A DNA stretch of 64,000 bases from Agromyces mediolanus (GTDB taxonomy: Bacteria; Actinomycetota; Actinomycetes; Actinomycetales; Microbacteriaceae): NCBI RefSeq assembly GCF_014648575.1, contig NZ_BMRJ01000005.1, positions 22,457 through 86,456 of the forward strand, written 5' to 3'. The notes below the pieces were generated by a model. That model saw only the letters and a list, made by a program, of their open reading frames with translations, was not told where the DNA came from and did not search any database. The translations under genes were made by a program, and so were the position numbers. This document shows positions 1-10,711 of this stretch, piece by piece (position 1 is the stretch's first letter; every line of letters begins with the position of its first letter).

Positions 1-1302
<1,302 letters not shown>

Positions 1303-1480
1303 AGGTGTTGACCCTCTCCTCGTCGGTGCGCTCGCGACACGACGACGGTGCTCGGCATGTTCGGCTGCCCGGTATTCTCGGACCCTGCCCGATGTTTTCG
1401 GACACTACGAGGACCCATGTCAAGTCCGCAGCGAATGCGATCGAGATCGCCTCGGCCGACCAGAACGGGTCCTGCCTACA

Positions 1481-1490
1481 ATTATACCAG
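1481..1490 (-). promoter_or_regulatory. Extended -10 promoter of sigA
   Basis: On the minus strand the sequence reads CTGGTATAAT: a perfect TATAAT (1481-1486) preceded by the TGn extension. No good -35 is visible at 17 bp, which fits an extended -10 promoter. The predicted start near 1473 gives a leader of about 170 nt before the sigA ATG. The rest of the 301-bp gap (1303-1603) shows only the sigA ribosome binding site. Confidence 0.6.
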
Positions 1491-1603
1491 CGAGCCGCCG
1501 GTTCCTCGCACGTTCGGTGCCGATCAGCCACGCGCGCCCTTCGAAGAGTGAGAACGCCTCGGCATCCGCCGCTATTCCGCCGTACGGCGAGTCGGCGCCG
1601 GGG

Positions 1604-2527
1604 TCACACCGGGTGCGGCGGCTCCTCGTCGGAGCGGCGGAAGGCCAGGAACTTCTCGAGCTCCGCAGCGATCTCGTCGGCCGTCGGCACCTCGCCGTCC
1701 TCGTCGGTCAACGGGGAACGCAGGCTCGTACCGGCCATGTACGCGTCATAGCGGTGCTCAAGCGTCGTCACGAGCTTCGCGAGCTCGCCGTTCTCGGCGA
1801 CCTGCTCGTCGATGCGCGCCACGAAGTCGCGCCCCTGCTCGCGCAGCACCTCGGTCGGGAAGATCAGCCCGGTGCCCGCGCTGATCGCCTCGAGCGCCGC
1901 GATCGCCGCCGCCGGGTACTCGGTGTCGCCGAGGTAGTGCGGGACCAGCAGCACGAAGCCGGCGACGGGCAGCTCGCGCTCGTGCAGCCGGTACTCGACG
2001 AGGTGCAGCGCGTTCGACGGGACCTGCGTCGTCGGCCGCCAGACCGACATGGTCTCGATCAGCTCGCTGCGGTTGCCGCTCACGGTGACGCCGATCGGCC
2101 GCGTGTGCGGCACCGGCATCGGGATGGCGTTCAGCCAGCTGAAGGAGGCGACCTGGTAGCGCTCGACGAGCTCGAGCACCGCGCGAGAGAACCGCTCCCA
2201 CTGGAAGTCCGGCTCGAAGCCGGTGAGCAGCAGGAAGGGGCGGCCGAGCTCGTCCTTCGCGAGGTCGAGGGCGAGCCGCGCGGGCCGGTACTCGGTGAGG
2301 TGATCGCCGTCGAAGACGATGATCGGGCGGCGCGCCCGGTAGTCGAGCAGTTCGTCGGCGTCGAACTCGGCCACGACCGTCGTGTCGAGCGTCGAGCGCA
2401 GGTACTCCGTGGTCTGCGCGACCGCGCCGCCGGCGTCGGCGAAGCCGGTGAGCCCGGCCACGAGCGGGAGGCCGAGCGGCACGTCGACCGCGGGGTTCGG
2501 CTCGTACAGGGATCGGGGGTCGCGCAT
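1604..2527 (-). CDS. PAC2 family protein (proteasome assembly chaperone-like)
   Basis: This is a 307-residue soluble protein of the actinobacterial PAC2 family, related in fold to eukaryotic proteasome assembly chaperone 2. The N-terminal part (GLPLVAGLTGFADAGGAVAQ, about residues 18-37) is the characteristic PAC2 start, and the acidic C-terminus ends in SDEEPPHPV. Its bacterial substrate is unknown, so no reaction can be assigned. The ATG at 2527 lies 6 bases after TAGTCT (2534-2539, minus strand), so it looks leaderless. It is transcribed away from pepA with a short shared intergenic region. Family call is confident; function is not. Confidence 0.85.
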   Translation of the reverse strand: MRDPRSLYEPNPAVDVPLGLPLVAGLTGFADAGGAVAQTTEYLRSTLDTTVVAEFDADELLDYRARRPIIVFDGDHLTEYRPARLALDLAKDELGRPFLLLTGFEPDFQWERFSRAVLELVERYQVASFSWLNAIPMPVPHTRPIGVTVSGNRSELIETMSVWRPTTQVPSNALHLVEYRLHERELPVAGFVLLVPHYLGDTEYPAAAIAALEAISAGTGLIFPTEVLREQGRDFVARIDEQVAENGELAKLVTTLEHRYDAYMAGTSLRSPLTDEDGEVPTADEIAAELEKFLAFRRSDEEPPHPV

Positions 2528-2622
2528 GATTCCAGACTACTGAGAGGGATCCGGGCCACCGCCGGCGCGGATGCCTCCCGCGAACGCTCAGAGCGAACAC
2601 CGCTCCGCGTAGCATCGATGGC

Positions 2623-4089
2623 ATGCCCACTCCCGTGATCTCGCTCTCCTCCTCCCCTGCCGTCGACGCCACCGCCGACGTCGTCGTCCTCGCGTCGCGG
2701 AGCGGCGACGACGGGGTCGTCCTGCTCGCGCCCGACGGCTTCGAGTGGGCGGAGGGGCAGCTGCGCGCGCTGGGGGCGAAGGGCGCGGCCGACGAGCTCG
2801 TCCGGCTCGCCGACCCGGGAGTCGAGGGCCGGGTCGTGGCCGTCGCCGGCACCGGGCCCACCGCCGATGCCGACGCGCTCCGGCTCGCCGCGGGAAGCGC
2901 GCTCCGCCAGCTCAGCGACGTGGAATCGGTCGCGCTCGGCGTGCCCACCGCATCCGCGGCCGAGGCCGCCGCGCTCCTCGAGGGCGCCGCGCTCGGGGCG
3001 TACCGCTTCAACGAGTACCGCTCGAAGCCCAAGGCGCCCGTCGCCTCGATCACCCTGCACACCGGCTTCGACGACGAGGAACTGGGCACCGAGCGCGTGC
3101 GCGCGGTCGCCGAGGCGGTCGCCTCGACCCGCGACCTCGTGAACCTCTCGCCCTCCGAGCTCTTCCCCGCGAGCTTCGCCGAGCGCGCGGTCGAGGCGGC
3201 TCGCGCGGCCGGCGTCGATGCGCGGGTCTCCGCGGAGGACGAGCTCGAGGCCGGCGGCTTCGGCGGCATCCTCGGCGTCGGACAGGGCTCCACCCGCGGC
3301 CCCAGGCTCGTCCGCCTCGAGTACGCGCCCGAGGGCGCGACCCGTTCGCTCGCCCTCGTCGGCAAGGGCATCACCTTCGATTCCGGCGGCCTGAGCCTGA
3401 AGCCCATGCAGTCGATGGTGGGCATGAAGGGCGACATGGCCGGTGCCGCGGCCGTGCTCAACGCGACGATCGCGCTCGCCCGCCTGAACGTGCCGATCCG
3501 GGTCACCGCCTGGCTGTGCCTCGCCGAGAACCTGCCGTCGGGCACCGCCATGCGGCCGAACGACGTGCTTCGCATCCGCGGCGGCAAGACCGTCGAGGTG
3601 CTCAACACGGATGCCGAGGGCCGGCTCGTGCTCGCCGACGGCATCGTCGCCGCGAGCGAGGAGCAGCCCGACGCCATCGTCGACGTGGCCACCCTGACGG
3701 GCGCGCAGATGGTCGCGCTCGGCGGTCGGATCACCGGCCTCATGGGCGAGGACGCCCTCGTGCAGCGTGTGCGCGACGCCGCGTCCGCCGTCGACGAGTC
3801 GGTCTGGCCGATGCCGCTGCCGGCGCATCTCCTCCCCCTCCTGAAGTCCGACGTCGCCGACCTGACGAACACCAAGCTCGGCGGCATCGTCCCGGGCATG
3901 CTGCTCGCGGGCGTCTTCCTCCAGGAATTCGTGGGCGAACGCGACGGCGAGCGGATCCCGTGGGCGCACCTGGACATCGCCGGCCCCGCGGACAACGGCG
4001 GAGCGGCCTGGGGCTTCACGAGCGGCGGGCCGACCGGCGTCGCCGTGCGCACGCTCGTCCGCCTTGGCGAGGAGCTCGCCGCGGGGTAG
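2623..4089 (+). CDS. pepA: Leucyl aminopeptidase (M17 family)
   Basis: A cytosolic two-metal exopeptidase that removes N-terminal residues, with leucine typical. At 488 residues it has the usual M17 length. The signature NTDAEGRL starts near residue 328. Metal and catalytic residues are visible in VGKGITFDSGGLSLKP and in MKGDMAGAAAVL. The C-terminal catalytic domain is intact through IPWAHLDIAGPADN. The ATG at 2623 sits 7 bases after TAGCAT (2610-2615), so it probably has a leaderless mRNA. A hairpin follows the stop codon and separates it from lpdA. Confidence 0.95.
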   Translation: MPTPVISLSSSPAVDATADVVVLASRSGDDGVVLLAPDGFEWAEGQLRALGAKGAADELVRLADPGVEGRVVAVAGTGPTADADALRLAAGSALRQLSDVESVALGVPTASAAEAAALLEGAALGAYRFNEYRSKPKAPVASITLHTGFDDEELGTERVRAVAEAVASTRDLVNLSPSELFPASFAERAVEAARAAGVDARVSAEDELEAGGFGGILGVGQGSTRGPRLVRLEYAPEGATRSLALVGKGITFDSGGLSLKPMQSMVGMKGDMAGAAAVLNATIALARLNVPIRVTAWLCLAENLPSGTAMRPNDVLRIRGGKTVEVLNTDAEGRLVLADGIVAASEEQPDAIVDVATLTGAQMVALGGRITGLMGEDALVQRVRDAASAVDESVWPMPLPAHLLPLLKSDVADLTNTKLGGIVPGMLLAGVFLQEFVGERDGERIPWAHLDIAGPADNGGAAWGFTSGGPTGVAVRTLVRLGEELAAG

Positions 4090-4099
4090 TAAGGTCGAA

Positions 4100-4123
4100 C
4101 CGGGGCGAAAACACTCGCCCCGG
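4100..4123 (+). terminator. Hairpin after pepA
   Basis: CCGGGGCGA and TCGCCCCGG form a perfect 9-bp stem around a 6-base loop, 11 bases after the pepA stop. No T-tract follows, as is common for actinobacterial terminators. Confidence 0.55.
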
Positions 4124-4191
4124 TCACCCGCTCCGGGCACGAACCCGGTGCGGTCCGTGTCGCAGATCTGATGCGCGAGGGAGATACCGGT

Positions 4192-5565
4192 TTGTCCGAG
4201 CAGAACTTTGACATCGTCGTCCTGGGCGGCGGGAGCGCCGGGTACGCGGCGGCCATCCGAGCGGTCGAGCTCGGCATGACCGCCGTGGTCATCGAGAAGG
4301 ACAAACTCGGTGGCACCTGCCTGCACCGCGGCTGCATCCCGACGAAGGCGCTGCTCCACGCCGCCGAGGTCGCCGAGTCCGCCAAGGACGCGGCGAAGTA
4401 CGGTGTCAAGACCGCGTTCGAGGGCATCGACATGCCCGGCGTCACCGCCTACCGCGAAGGCATCGTCGCGAGCAAGTGGAAGGGCCTGCAGGGCCTCCTG
4501 AAGGCGCGCGGCATCCCCGTCGTCGAGGGCGAGGGCCGCCTGGTCTCGCCGAACACCGTCGAGGTCGCCGGTGAGCGCTACGTCGGCAAGAACGTCGTGC
4601 TGGCCACCGGCTCCTACTCCCGCTCGCTGCCCGGTCTCGAGATCGGCGGGCGCGTCATCACGAGCGAGCAGGCGCTGCAGCTCGACTTCGTTCCCGGCAA
4701 GGTCGCCGTCCTCGGCGGCGGCGTCATCGGCGTCGAGTTCGCGAGCGTCTGGCGCTCCTTCGGCGCCGAGGTGACCGTCATCGAGGCGCTCCCCCACCTC
4801 GTGCCGAACGAGGAGGAGTCGATCTCGAAGCAGCTCGAGCGCGCCTTCAAGAAGCGCGGCATCGACTACTCGCTCGGCATCCGCTTCCAGAGCGTGACCC
4901 AGAACGAGTCGGGCGTCGTCGTGACGCTCGAGAACGGCACCACGATCGAGGCCGAGCTCCTGCTCGTCGCCGTCGGTCGCGGCCCCTCGACCCAGGGGCT
5001 CGGCTTCGAAGAGGTCGGCGTCCAGCTCGACCGCGGCTTCGTGCCCACGAACGAGCGCCTCCAGACGAACGTTCCCGGCGTCTACGCCATCGGCGACATC
5101 GTCCCCGGCCTCCAGCTCGCCCACCGCAGCTACCAGCAGGGCATCTTCGTCGCCGAGGAGATCGCGGGCCTGAACCCGATCGTCGTCGAGGACGTGAACA
5201 TCCCGAAGATCACCTACTGCGAGCCCGAGGTCGCCTCGGTCGGCTACACCGAGGCGAAGGCCGCGGAGAAGTTCGGCGCCGAGCAGGTCACGAGCTACGA
5301 GTACAACCTCGCCGGCAACGGCAAGAGCAGCATCCTCGGCACGAGCGGCTCGATCAAGGTCGTGCAGGTCAAGGAGGGCCCGATCGTCGGCGTCCACATG
5401 ATCGGCGGCCGCGTCGGGGAGCTCATCGGCGAAGCCCAGCTCGCCGTGAACTGGGAGGCGTACCCCGAGGACATCGCGCCCTTCATCCACGCCCACCCCA
5501 CGCAGAACGAAGCGTTCGGCGAGGCCGTGCTGAAGCTCGCCGGCAAGCCGCTGCACGCGATCTGA
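4192..5565 (+). CDS. lpdA: Dihydrolipoyl dehydrogenase (E3)
   Basis: The FAD enzyme that reoxidises the dihydrolipoyl arm of E2 and reduces NAD+, shared by 2-oxoacid dehydrogenase complexes. It has 457 residues. FAD-binding IVVLGGGSAGYAAAIRA opens the protein. The redox disulfide is C43/C48 in GGTCLHRGCIPTKAL, the NAD site is VAVLGGGVIGVEFAS, and the active-site His is in HAHPTQNEAF (H435). I chose TTG at 4192 because GAGGGAG lies about 8 bases upstream. An in-frame ATG at 4171 has no ribosome site and would put GAGGGAG inside the coding region. dlaT follows after 60 bases, probably in the same transcript. Confidence 0.95.
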   Translation: MSEQNFDIVVLGGGSAGYAAAIRAVELGMTAVVIEKDKLGGTCLHRGCIPTKALLHAAEVAESAKDAAKYGVKTAFEGIDMPGVTAYREGIVASKWKGLQGLLKARGIPVVEGEGRLVSPNTVEVAGERYVGKNVVLATGSYSRSLPGLEIGGRVITSEQALQLDFVPGKVAVLGGGVIGVEFASVWRSFGAEVTVIEALPHLVPNEEESISKQLERAFKKRGIDYSLGIRFQSVTQNESGVVVTLENGTTIEAELLLVAVGRGPSTQGLGFEEVGVQLDRGFVPTNERLQTNVPGVYAIGDIVPGLQLAHRSYQQGIFVAEEIAGLNPIVVEDVNIPKITYCEPEVASVGYTEAKAAEKFGAEQVTSYEYNLAGNGKSSILGTSGSIKVVQVKEGPIVGVHMIGGRVGELIGEAQLAVNWEAYPEDIAPFIHAHPTQNEAFGEAVLKLAGKPLHAI

Positions 5566-5625
5566 CCCCACCCGCTCCAAAATCGGACCACACAAGGCGT
5601 CCAACGCTGTGAAGGAGACAAGCGA

Positions 5626-7158
5626 ATGAGCCAATCAGTCAGCCTCCCGGCACTCGGTGAGAGTGTCACGGAGGGGACGGTCACGCGCTGGCTGAAGGCC
5701 GTCGGCGACCGCGTGGAGGTGGACGAGCCCCTGCTCGAGGTCTCCACCGACAAGGTCGACACGGAGATCCCGTCGCCGGTCGCCGGTGTCATCGAGGCGA
5801 TCCTCGTCCAGGAGGACGAGACCGTCGAGGTCGGCACTGCCCTCGTCACGATCGGCGACGGTTCGGCCGCCGCCGAGGAGCCCGCCGCCCCGGCCGCTGA
5901 GGCACCGGCCGCCGAGGCGCCGGCTGCTCCGGGTGCTGAGGCGCCCGCTGCACCGGCCGCCGAGGCGCCCGCTGCCCCGGCGCCCGCCGCCCCGGCACCG
6001 GCTGCCGAAGCGCCCGCTGCCCCGGCACCGGCTGCCCCGGCTGCTGAGGCCCCGGCCGCTGCTCCGGCTCCTGCTGCTGCTCCGGCTCCTGCTGCACCGG
6101 CCCCCGCTGCTGCTCCGGCCCCGGCTCCTGCTGCACCGGCCCCGGCTGCTGCCCCGGCCCCCGCCGCCGCACCCGCTGCCCCGGCCCCCGCCGCCGCACC
6201 GGCTGCTCCGGCACCGGCCGCGCCCGCCGCTGCTCCGGCCGCCGGCGGCTCGCACGCCGGCCCCAGCGGGTACGTGACCCCGATCGTCCGCAAGCTCGCG
6301 AGCGAGCAGGGCGTCGACCTGGCCAGCGTCACCGGCACCGGGGTCGGCGGCCGCATCCGCAAGCAGGACGTGCTGCAGGCCCAGGGCGCGCCCGCGGCGA
6401 GCGGTGCAGCTGCACCGGCCCGCACCCCGCTCGAGACCTCGCCGCTGCGCGGCACCACGCAGGCGATGACCCGCCTGCGCAAGGTGGTCGCCGAGCGCGC
6501 CGTCGTCTCGATGCAGTCGACCGCGCAGCTCACCACGGTCGTCGAGGTGGACGTGACCAAGGTCGCGAAGCTGCGCGACCGCGTCAAGGACGAGTTCCTG
6601 CAGAAGACCGGCAACAAGCTCTCGTTCCTGCCCTTCTTCGCGATGGCCGCGGCCGAGGCGCTCCGCGCGTACCCGATCATCAACTCCACCGTCGAGGGCG
6701 ACTCCATCGTCTACCCGGCACAGGAGAACATGAGCATCGCGGTCGACACCGAGCGCGGCCTGCTCACGCCGGTCGTCCGCGACGCGGGCGAGCTCGACCT
6801 CGCCGGCCTCGCCGCGCAGATCGCCGATCTCGCCGAGCGCACCCGCAACAACCAGCTGAAGCCCGACGAGCTCTCCGGCGGCACCTTCACGCTGACCAAC
6901 ACGGGTTCGCGCGGCGCACTGTTCGACACTCCGGTGGTGTTCCTGCCCCAGACGGCCATCCTCGGCACCGGCACCGTGGTGAAGCGCGCGGTCGTCGTCT
7001 CGCAGGACGGCTCGGACGCCATCGCAGTTCGCTCGATGGTGTACCTGGCGCTCTCGTACGACCACCGCATCATCGACGGGGCCGACGCGGCCCGCTTCCT
7101 CACCGCGGTGAAGGAGCGGCTCGAGGAGGGCGCGTTCGACGCCGACCTCGGCATCTAG
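5626..7158 (+). CDS. dlaT: Dihydrolipoamide acyltransferase E2 (DlaT/SucB type)
   Basis: The E2 core of pyruvate dehydrogenase; in actinobacteria it also commonly serves 2-oxoglutarate dehydrogenase. Domains in order: one lipoyl domain (residues 1-80) with the lipoylated Lys43 in [11 protein letters not shown]; a very long Ala-Pro-Glu linker (about 85-205); an E3/E1-binding domain ([20 protein letters not shown]); and the catalytic acyltransferase domain with [15 protein letters not shown] (H480, D484). Mycobacterial DlaT has two lipoyl domains; this one has a single domain. It has 510 residues and the ATG follows GAAGGAGA. E3 is directly upstream, and lipB/lipA, which make its cofactor, lie 1.8 kb downstream. 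Its stop codon overlaps that of the convergent pseudokinase gene. Confidence 0.93.
   Translation: MSQSVSLPALGESVTEGTVTRWLKAVGDRVEVDEPLLEVSTDKVDTEIPSPVAGVIEAILVQEDETVEVGTALVTIGDGSAAAEEPAAPAAEAPAAEAPAAPGAEAPAAPAAEAPAAPAPAAPAPAAEAPAAPAPAAPAAEAPAAAPAPAAAPAPAAPAPAAAPAPAPAAPAPAAAPAPAAAPAAPAPAAAPAAPAPAAPAAAPAAGGSHAGPSGYVTPIVRKLASEQGVDLASVTGTGVGGRIRKQDVLQAQGAPAASGAAAPARTPLETSPLRGTTQAMTRLRKVVAERAVVSMQSTAQLTTVVEVDVTKVAKLRDRVKDEFLQKTGNKLSFLPFFAMAAAEALRAYPIINSTVEGDSIVYPAQENMSIAVDTERGLLTPVVRDAGELDLAGLAAQIADLAERTRNNQLKPDELSGGTFTLTNTGSRGALFDTPVVFLPQTAILGTGTVVKRAVVVSQDGSDAIAVRSMVYLALSYDHRIIDGADAARFLTAVKERLEEGAFDADLGI
5873..6245 (+). repeat. Low-complexity Ala-Pro linker repeat within dlaT
   Basis: Roughly 370 bases of imperfect tandem GCN-CCG/CCC units encode runs such as APAAPAPAA. 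This is the flexible swinging-arm linker of E2. Such DNA is prone to slippage, so exact length may vary between strains or assemblies. Confidence 0.8.
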
Positions 7159-8867
7159 TCGAAGATCTCCCGCAGACGCCAACCGGCCTCGCTCCGAATC
7201 ATGAGGAGCGAGGCCGGTTCGCGTTCCGCCCCACTGAGCGGCACCTCGAGCAGCACCGCACCGCCCATGGTGCCGACCACCGCCACGGCATCGAGATCGT
7301 ACGGCGCTTGCTCCACCGGCTGCTCCCCCGCGATGCGGGCCAGATCGCTGCGCTCGAGCGCGGATCCGGGCTGCACGAGCTGCGCGAGGCACTCTGGGTC
7401 TGCGGCCGCGAGACACGTGGCGCGGTCGGCCAGGAGTTCCGCGGCCGTCGCCGCGAGCGCCTCGCCGTCGCCGCTCGCCGGCGGCTCCTCAGCGCGGGTC
7501 TCTCCTTCGACGTCGGTGGGCTCCGCGTCGTCCGGGGGTATGAGGCGCTCGGACGACGGAGCCTCCGCGACCGAGGGGCGCGACTCCGCCGCGCGCTCGA
7601 CGGAGTCGCCCCGGTCCGGCGGGACCAGAGTGAGCAGCAGGACCGAGGTGGCAGCGGAGAGGAGCGCCCCGACGACGAGCGCTCCGCGCCGCCGCCCGAG
7701 CCGTTCCGCGAGGCGCCTCCGCCAGTGCCCGCTCCGGAGCAGCTCGAGCACCGGGACCTCGGCCGCGAGCAACTCGCTGAGCGCCGTCCTCGGTGCCGCA
7801 CCGTCCGCCTGCGGTCGCGTCCCTCGACGGAAGCGACCGCGCCCGACGCTCGCCGAGCGAGTCGACGGAGCACCCGGCGGCACCGGTGCGACGCCGTTCG
7901 GCCAGGCACCGGGCGCACCGCTCACCGACGGCGGCGGAGCCACGATGCCCGTGGCCCGGTGGTCTTCGCCGACGCCGCGGACCGGGGCCGCGACTGCGAC
8001 GCGGAAGAGCTCCTGCTCGAGCGAGCGGGCGAACGGCTCGAACGGGCGCGCAGCGAGCCGAGACCGGGCGAGCTCCACGAGCTGCTGCAGCGCCGTCGCG
8101 GGATTCGTCGCCCCGGCGACCAGCTCGAGCAGGTCGACGAGTGCCTCGTGCGTGTGCCGTTCGAGCGCGGTCCGCTCGGCCGATGCCGCTCCCAGCCGTT
8201 GCAGACGCCCGAGCCCGGTGATCCGAGGACGTCCCGCTGCATCGAAGCGCACATCGGCCGCGGTCAGCGCAGGATGGGCGAATCCCGCCCGCGCGAGTTC
8301 ACCCACTGCGGCCACGATCGGCGCCAGCACGGTCACCGCCTCGCCTTGGGTCAGGCGACGTTCGTCGAGCACGTTCGAGAGCCGGCGGCCGGTGATCAGT
8401 TCGACCACGAGGCAGATCGACGACCCGGCGGTGAAGAGGTCGACGATCGCCGGGAGCGGCCCGCCGCCGAGCGTTTCGAGGGCCTCGAGCTCGGCGGTGA
8501 CGGTCTCCTGCTCGGCCGCTTCGTCGTACACGCGGAGCAGCAGCGGACGCTCGGCGGCCTCATGGTCGTCGAGCTCTTCACCGGCCGGCTCCGCCGTCAC
8601 CAGGAAGAGCTGCGCGCGAGCCCCGGTCGCCAGTCTCCGCACGAGACGGTAGCCGCCGAGGCATCCGCCCGGCGCGATCGTCACTCGACCCGGGGATGTC
8701 GCGGCCGGCTCCGCCCACGGCGACTCGCCCCGGTGGCCCGACGGTGCGGCCGCCGTGCGCGGCGCGCGCTCCGTGCGCGGCTGTGGCACCGCGCGGCTCC
8801 CGTGCCGGCGCACGGCGTCGCCGCGGGCACGTCGCCCTCGTCGTGTCTGCTGCGTCTGCTGTTCCAT
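7155..8867 (-). CDS. Membrane-anchored pseudokinase-like protein
   Basis: A 570-residue protein with an Arg-rich N-terminus, then a Hanks-type kinase fold from about residue 70 ([20 protein letters not shown]). The catalytic elements are gone: the VAIK lysine region reads LLLRVYDEA, the HRD/catalytic loop reads [12 protein letters not shown], and DFG is replaced by ITGLG. This points to a pseudokinase that binds rather than phosphorylates. A basic stretch and one membrane segment (about 393-412, [18 protein letters not shown]) follow, then an acidic Ser/Pro linker and a compact extracellular domain with no family I recognise. It lies between dlaT and lipB on the opposite strand. The start is 6 bases after a weak GAGCAT box. 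The cellular role is unknown. Confidence 0.7.
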   Translation of the reverse strand: MEQQTQQTRRGRRARGDAVRRHGSRAVPQPRTERAPRTAAAPSGHRGESPWAEPAATSPGRVTIAPGGCLGGYRLVRRLATGARAQLFLVTAEPAGEELDDHEAAERPLLLRVYDEAAEQETVTAELEALETLGGGPLPAIVDLFTAGSSICLVVELITGRRLSNVLDERRLTQGEAVTVLAPIVAAVGELARAGFAHPALTAADVRFDAAGRPRITGLGRLQRLGAASAERTALERHTHEALVDLLELVAGATNPATALQQLVELARSRLAARPFEPFARSLEQELFRVAVAAPVRGVGEDHRATGIVAPPPSVSGAPGAWPNGVAPVPPGAPSTRSASVGRGRFRRGTRPQADGAAPRTALSELLAAEVPVLELLRSGHWRRRLAERLGRRRGALVVGALLSAATSVLLLTLVPPDRGDSVERAAESRPSVAEAPSSERLIPPDDAEPTDVEGETRAEEPPASGDGEALAATAAELLADRATCLAAADPECLAQLVQPGSALERSDLARIAGEQPVEQAPYDLDAVAVVGTMGGAVLLEVPLSGAEREPASLLMIRSEAGWRLREIFD

Positions 8868-8978
8868 GCCTCGATGCTCGCCCGGGATCGGCGCCGCGAC
8901 CGCCGATCACCGGCATCGGTGGACGCCGACGCCCGCGGCGCGCCTGTGGACGACCGTCGTCATCGTCCGCCGGGTGTC

Positions 8979-8984
8979 TAGACT
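8979..8984 (+). promoter_or_regulatory. -10 box of lipB
   Basis: TAGACT ends 7 bases before the lipB ATG at 8992, so transcription should begin at or next to the start codon. Confidence 0.6.
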
Positions 8985-8991
8985 GATCCGC

Positions 8992-9627
8992 ATGCTCGAC
9001 TCTGTCGTCACGGGGCTAAGCGCCAACTCCGTGCCGTACGAAGAGGGACTCTCCCTCCAGCGCGCCGTCCATCAGGCGGTGGTCTCCGGAACCAGCCCGG
9101 GCACCGTCATCCTCCTCGAACACGAAGCGGTCTACACCGCCGGCAAACGGACGAGTCCAGACGAACGGCCGATCGACGGCACGCCCGTCGTCGATGTCGA
9201 CCGCGGCGGCAAGATCACCTGGCACGGTCCGGGGCAGCTCGTCGGCTATCCGATCCTCCGCTTGCCGGAGCCCATCGACGTCGTCGGCTACGTCCGCCGG
9301 CTCGAGGACGTGCTCATCGCCGTGCTCGCGGAGCTCGGCATCGCCGGGCGCCGCGTCGAGGGTCGCTCCGGCGTCTGGGTCGGCGACGGCATCGACGAGA
9401 AGATCGCCGCCATCGGCATCCGCGTCGCCGACGGCGTGACCATGCACGGCTTCGCGCTCAACTGCTCGAACTCGCTCGAGCCGTACGAGAAGATCGTCGC
9501 CTGCGGCATCCGCGACGCCGGCGTCACGACGATCTCGCGCGTCCTCGGCCGCACTGTGCGCCCGATCGACGTCGTCGAGCCGGTGCTCCGCCACCTCGAG
9601 GCGGCCGAGGCGGCGGTCGCCGCGTGA
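8992..9627 (+). CDS. lipB: Lipoyl(octanoyl) transferase
   Basis: Moves octanoyl from octanoyl-ACP to the lipoyl-domain lysine of E2 and glycine-cleavage H protein, the first step of protein lipoylation. At 211 residues it has normal length. Conserved pieces include [15 protein letters not shown] near residue 40, [18 protein letters not shown], the lysine in [10 protein letters not shown], and the acyl-thioester cysteine in IVACGI. The start is the ATG at 8992; upstream in-frame starts would cross the promoter. No ribosome site is visible, consistent with a leaderless message. Its stop overlaps the lipA start by four bases (GTGA), so the two genes are translationally coupled. Confidence 0.95.
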   Translation: MLDSVVTGLSANSVPYEEGLSLQRAVHQAVVSGTSPGTVILLEHEAVYTAGKRTSPDERPIDGTPVVDVDRGGKITWHGPGQLVGYPILRLPEPIDVVGYVRRLEDVLIAVLAELGIAGRRVEGRSGVWVGDGIDEKIAAIGIRVADGVTMHGFALNCSNSLEPYEKIVACGIRDAGVTTISRVLGRTVRPIDVVEPVLRHLEAAEAAVAA

Positions 9628-10613
9628 CGGCCGAACCGCAGGGGCGCCGTCTGCTGCGCCTCGAAGTCCGCAACGCCCAGACGCCCATCGAACGCAAGCC
9701 CGAGTGGATCAAGACCCGGGCGAAGATGGGCCCGGAGTACCGCGCCCTGCAGTCCCTCGTCAAGAGCGAGGAGCTGCACACCGTCTGCCAGGAGGCCGGC
9801 TGCCCGAACATCTACGAGTGCTGGGAGGACCGCGAGGCGACCTTCCTCATCGGCGGTTCGCAGTGCACCAGGCGCTGCGACTTCTGCCAGATCGACACCG
9901 GCAAGCCCGCCGAGTTCGACGCCGACGAGCCGCGCCGCGTCGCGGAGTCCGTCGTCCGGATGCAGCTGCGCTACTCGACCGTCACCGGCGTCGCCCGCGA
10001 CGACCTCCCCGACGGCGGCGCCTGGCTCTACGCGGAGACGATCCGGCAGATCCACGCGCACTCCCCGGGCACGGGCGTGGAGATCCTCGTGCCCGACTTC
10101 AACGGCGAGCCGGAGCTGCTCGGGCAGGTCTTCGACGCCCGGCCGGAGGTCTTCGCGCACAACGTCGAGACGGTGCCGCGCATCTTCAAGCGCATCCGCC
10201 CGGCGTTCCGTTACGAGCGCTCGCTCGACGTCATCGCGCAGGGTCGCGAGGCGGGGCTGATCACGAAGTCCAATCTCATCCTCGGGATGGGCGAGGAGCG
10301 CGCCGAGGTGTCGCAGGCGCTCCGCGACCTGCTCGAGGCCGGCACCGACATCATCACGATCACGCAGTACCTCCGGCCGAGCCCGAGGCATCTGCCGGTC
10401 GCGAGGTGGGTGCGGCCCGAGGAGTTCGTGGAGCTGAAGGCCGAGGCCGAGGAGCTCGGCTACCTCGGCGTGCTCGCCGGCCCGCTCGTGCGATCGTCGT
10501 ACCGCGCGGGCCGCCTCTGGGCCCAGTCGATGCGGGCGAAGGGGCGCGAGCTCCCGCCCGGGCTCGCGCACCTCGCGGACCCTGAGCTCGGCTTCGCCCA
10601 AGCGGTCGGCTGA
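9624..10613 (+). CDS. lipA: Lipoyl synthase (radical SAM)
   Basis: Inserts two sulfurs into the octanoyl group made by LipB. It has 329 residues. The auxiliary 4Fe-4S cluster cysteines C55, C60 and C66 lie in [12 protein letters not shown], and the radical-SAM cluster cysteines C81, C85 and C88 in CTRRCDFC. Both sets are complete. The GTG start overlaps the lipB stop. lipB, lipA and the following DUF4191 gene form a common actinobacterial order, and the target protein DlaT is encoded nearby. Confidence 0.97.
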   Translation: MTAEPQGRRLLRLEVRNAQTPIERKPEWIKTRAKMGPEYRALQSLVKSEELHTVCQEAGCPNIYECWEDREATFLIGGSQCTRRCDFCQIDTGKPAEFDADEPRRVAESVVRMQLRYSTVTGVARDDLPDGGAWLYAETIRQIHAHSPGTGVEILVPDFNGEPELLGQVFDARPEVFAHNVETVPRIFKRIRPAFRYERSLDVIAQGREAGLITKSNLILGMGEERAEVSQALRDLLEAGTDIITITQYLRPSPRHLPVARWVRPEEFVELKAEAEELGYLGVLAGPLVRSSYRAGRLWAQSMRAKGRELPPGLAHLADPELGFAQAVG

Positions 10614-10711
10614 GCCCCGCTCCGCCCGCGCTCGTCGCCGGGTTCGACCGGGGTCGCACGCGGGCCGCGAACACGGTCCGCGGCGGCCCCCGCCGCCGGT
10701 ATCCTTGACGC

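Noticed and set aside
4171-4191. ATG at 4171 as start of lpdA
   Set aside because: It would place GAGGGAG inside the gene. The TTG at 4192 has correct spacing and gives the usual N-terminus.
1758-4445. Very long open frame of 895 codons antisense to the PAC2, pepA and lpdA genes
   Set aside because: It is a GC-rich shadow frame. The sequence is Arg/Ser/Ala-rich with no domain, while the sense genes have full conserved motifs.
5873-6245. CRISPR array or satellite-like repeat
   Set aside because: The repeats are in-frame Ala/Pro codons within an intact E2 gene; there are no spacers.
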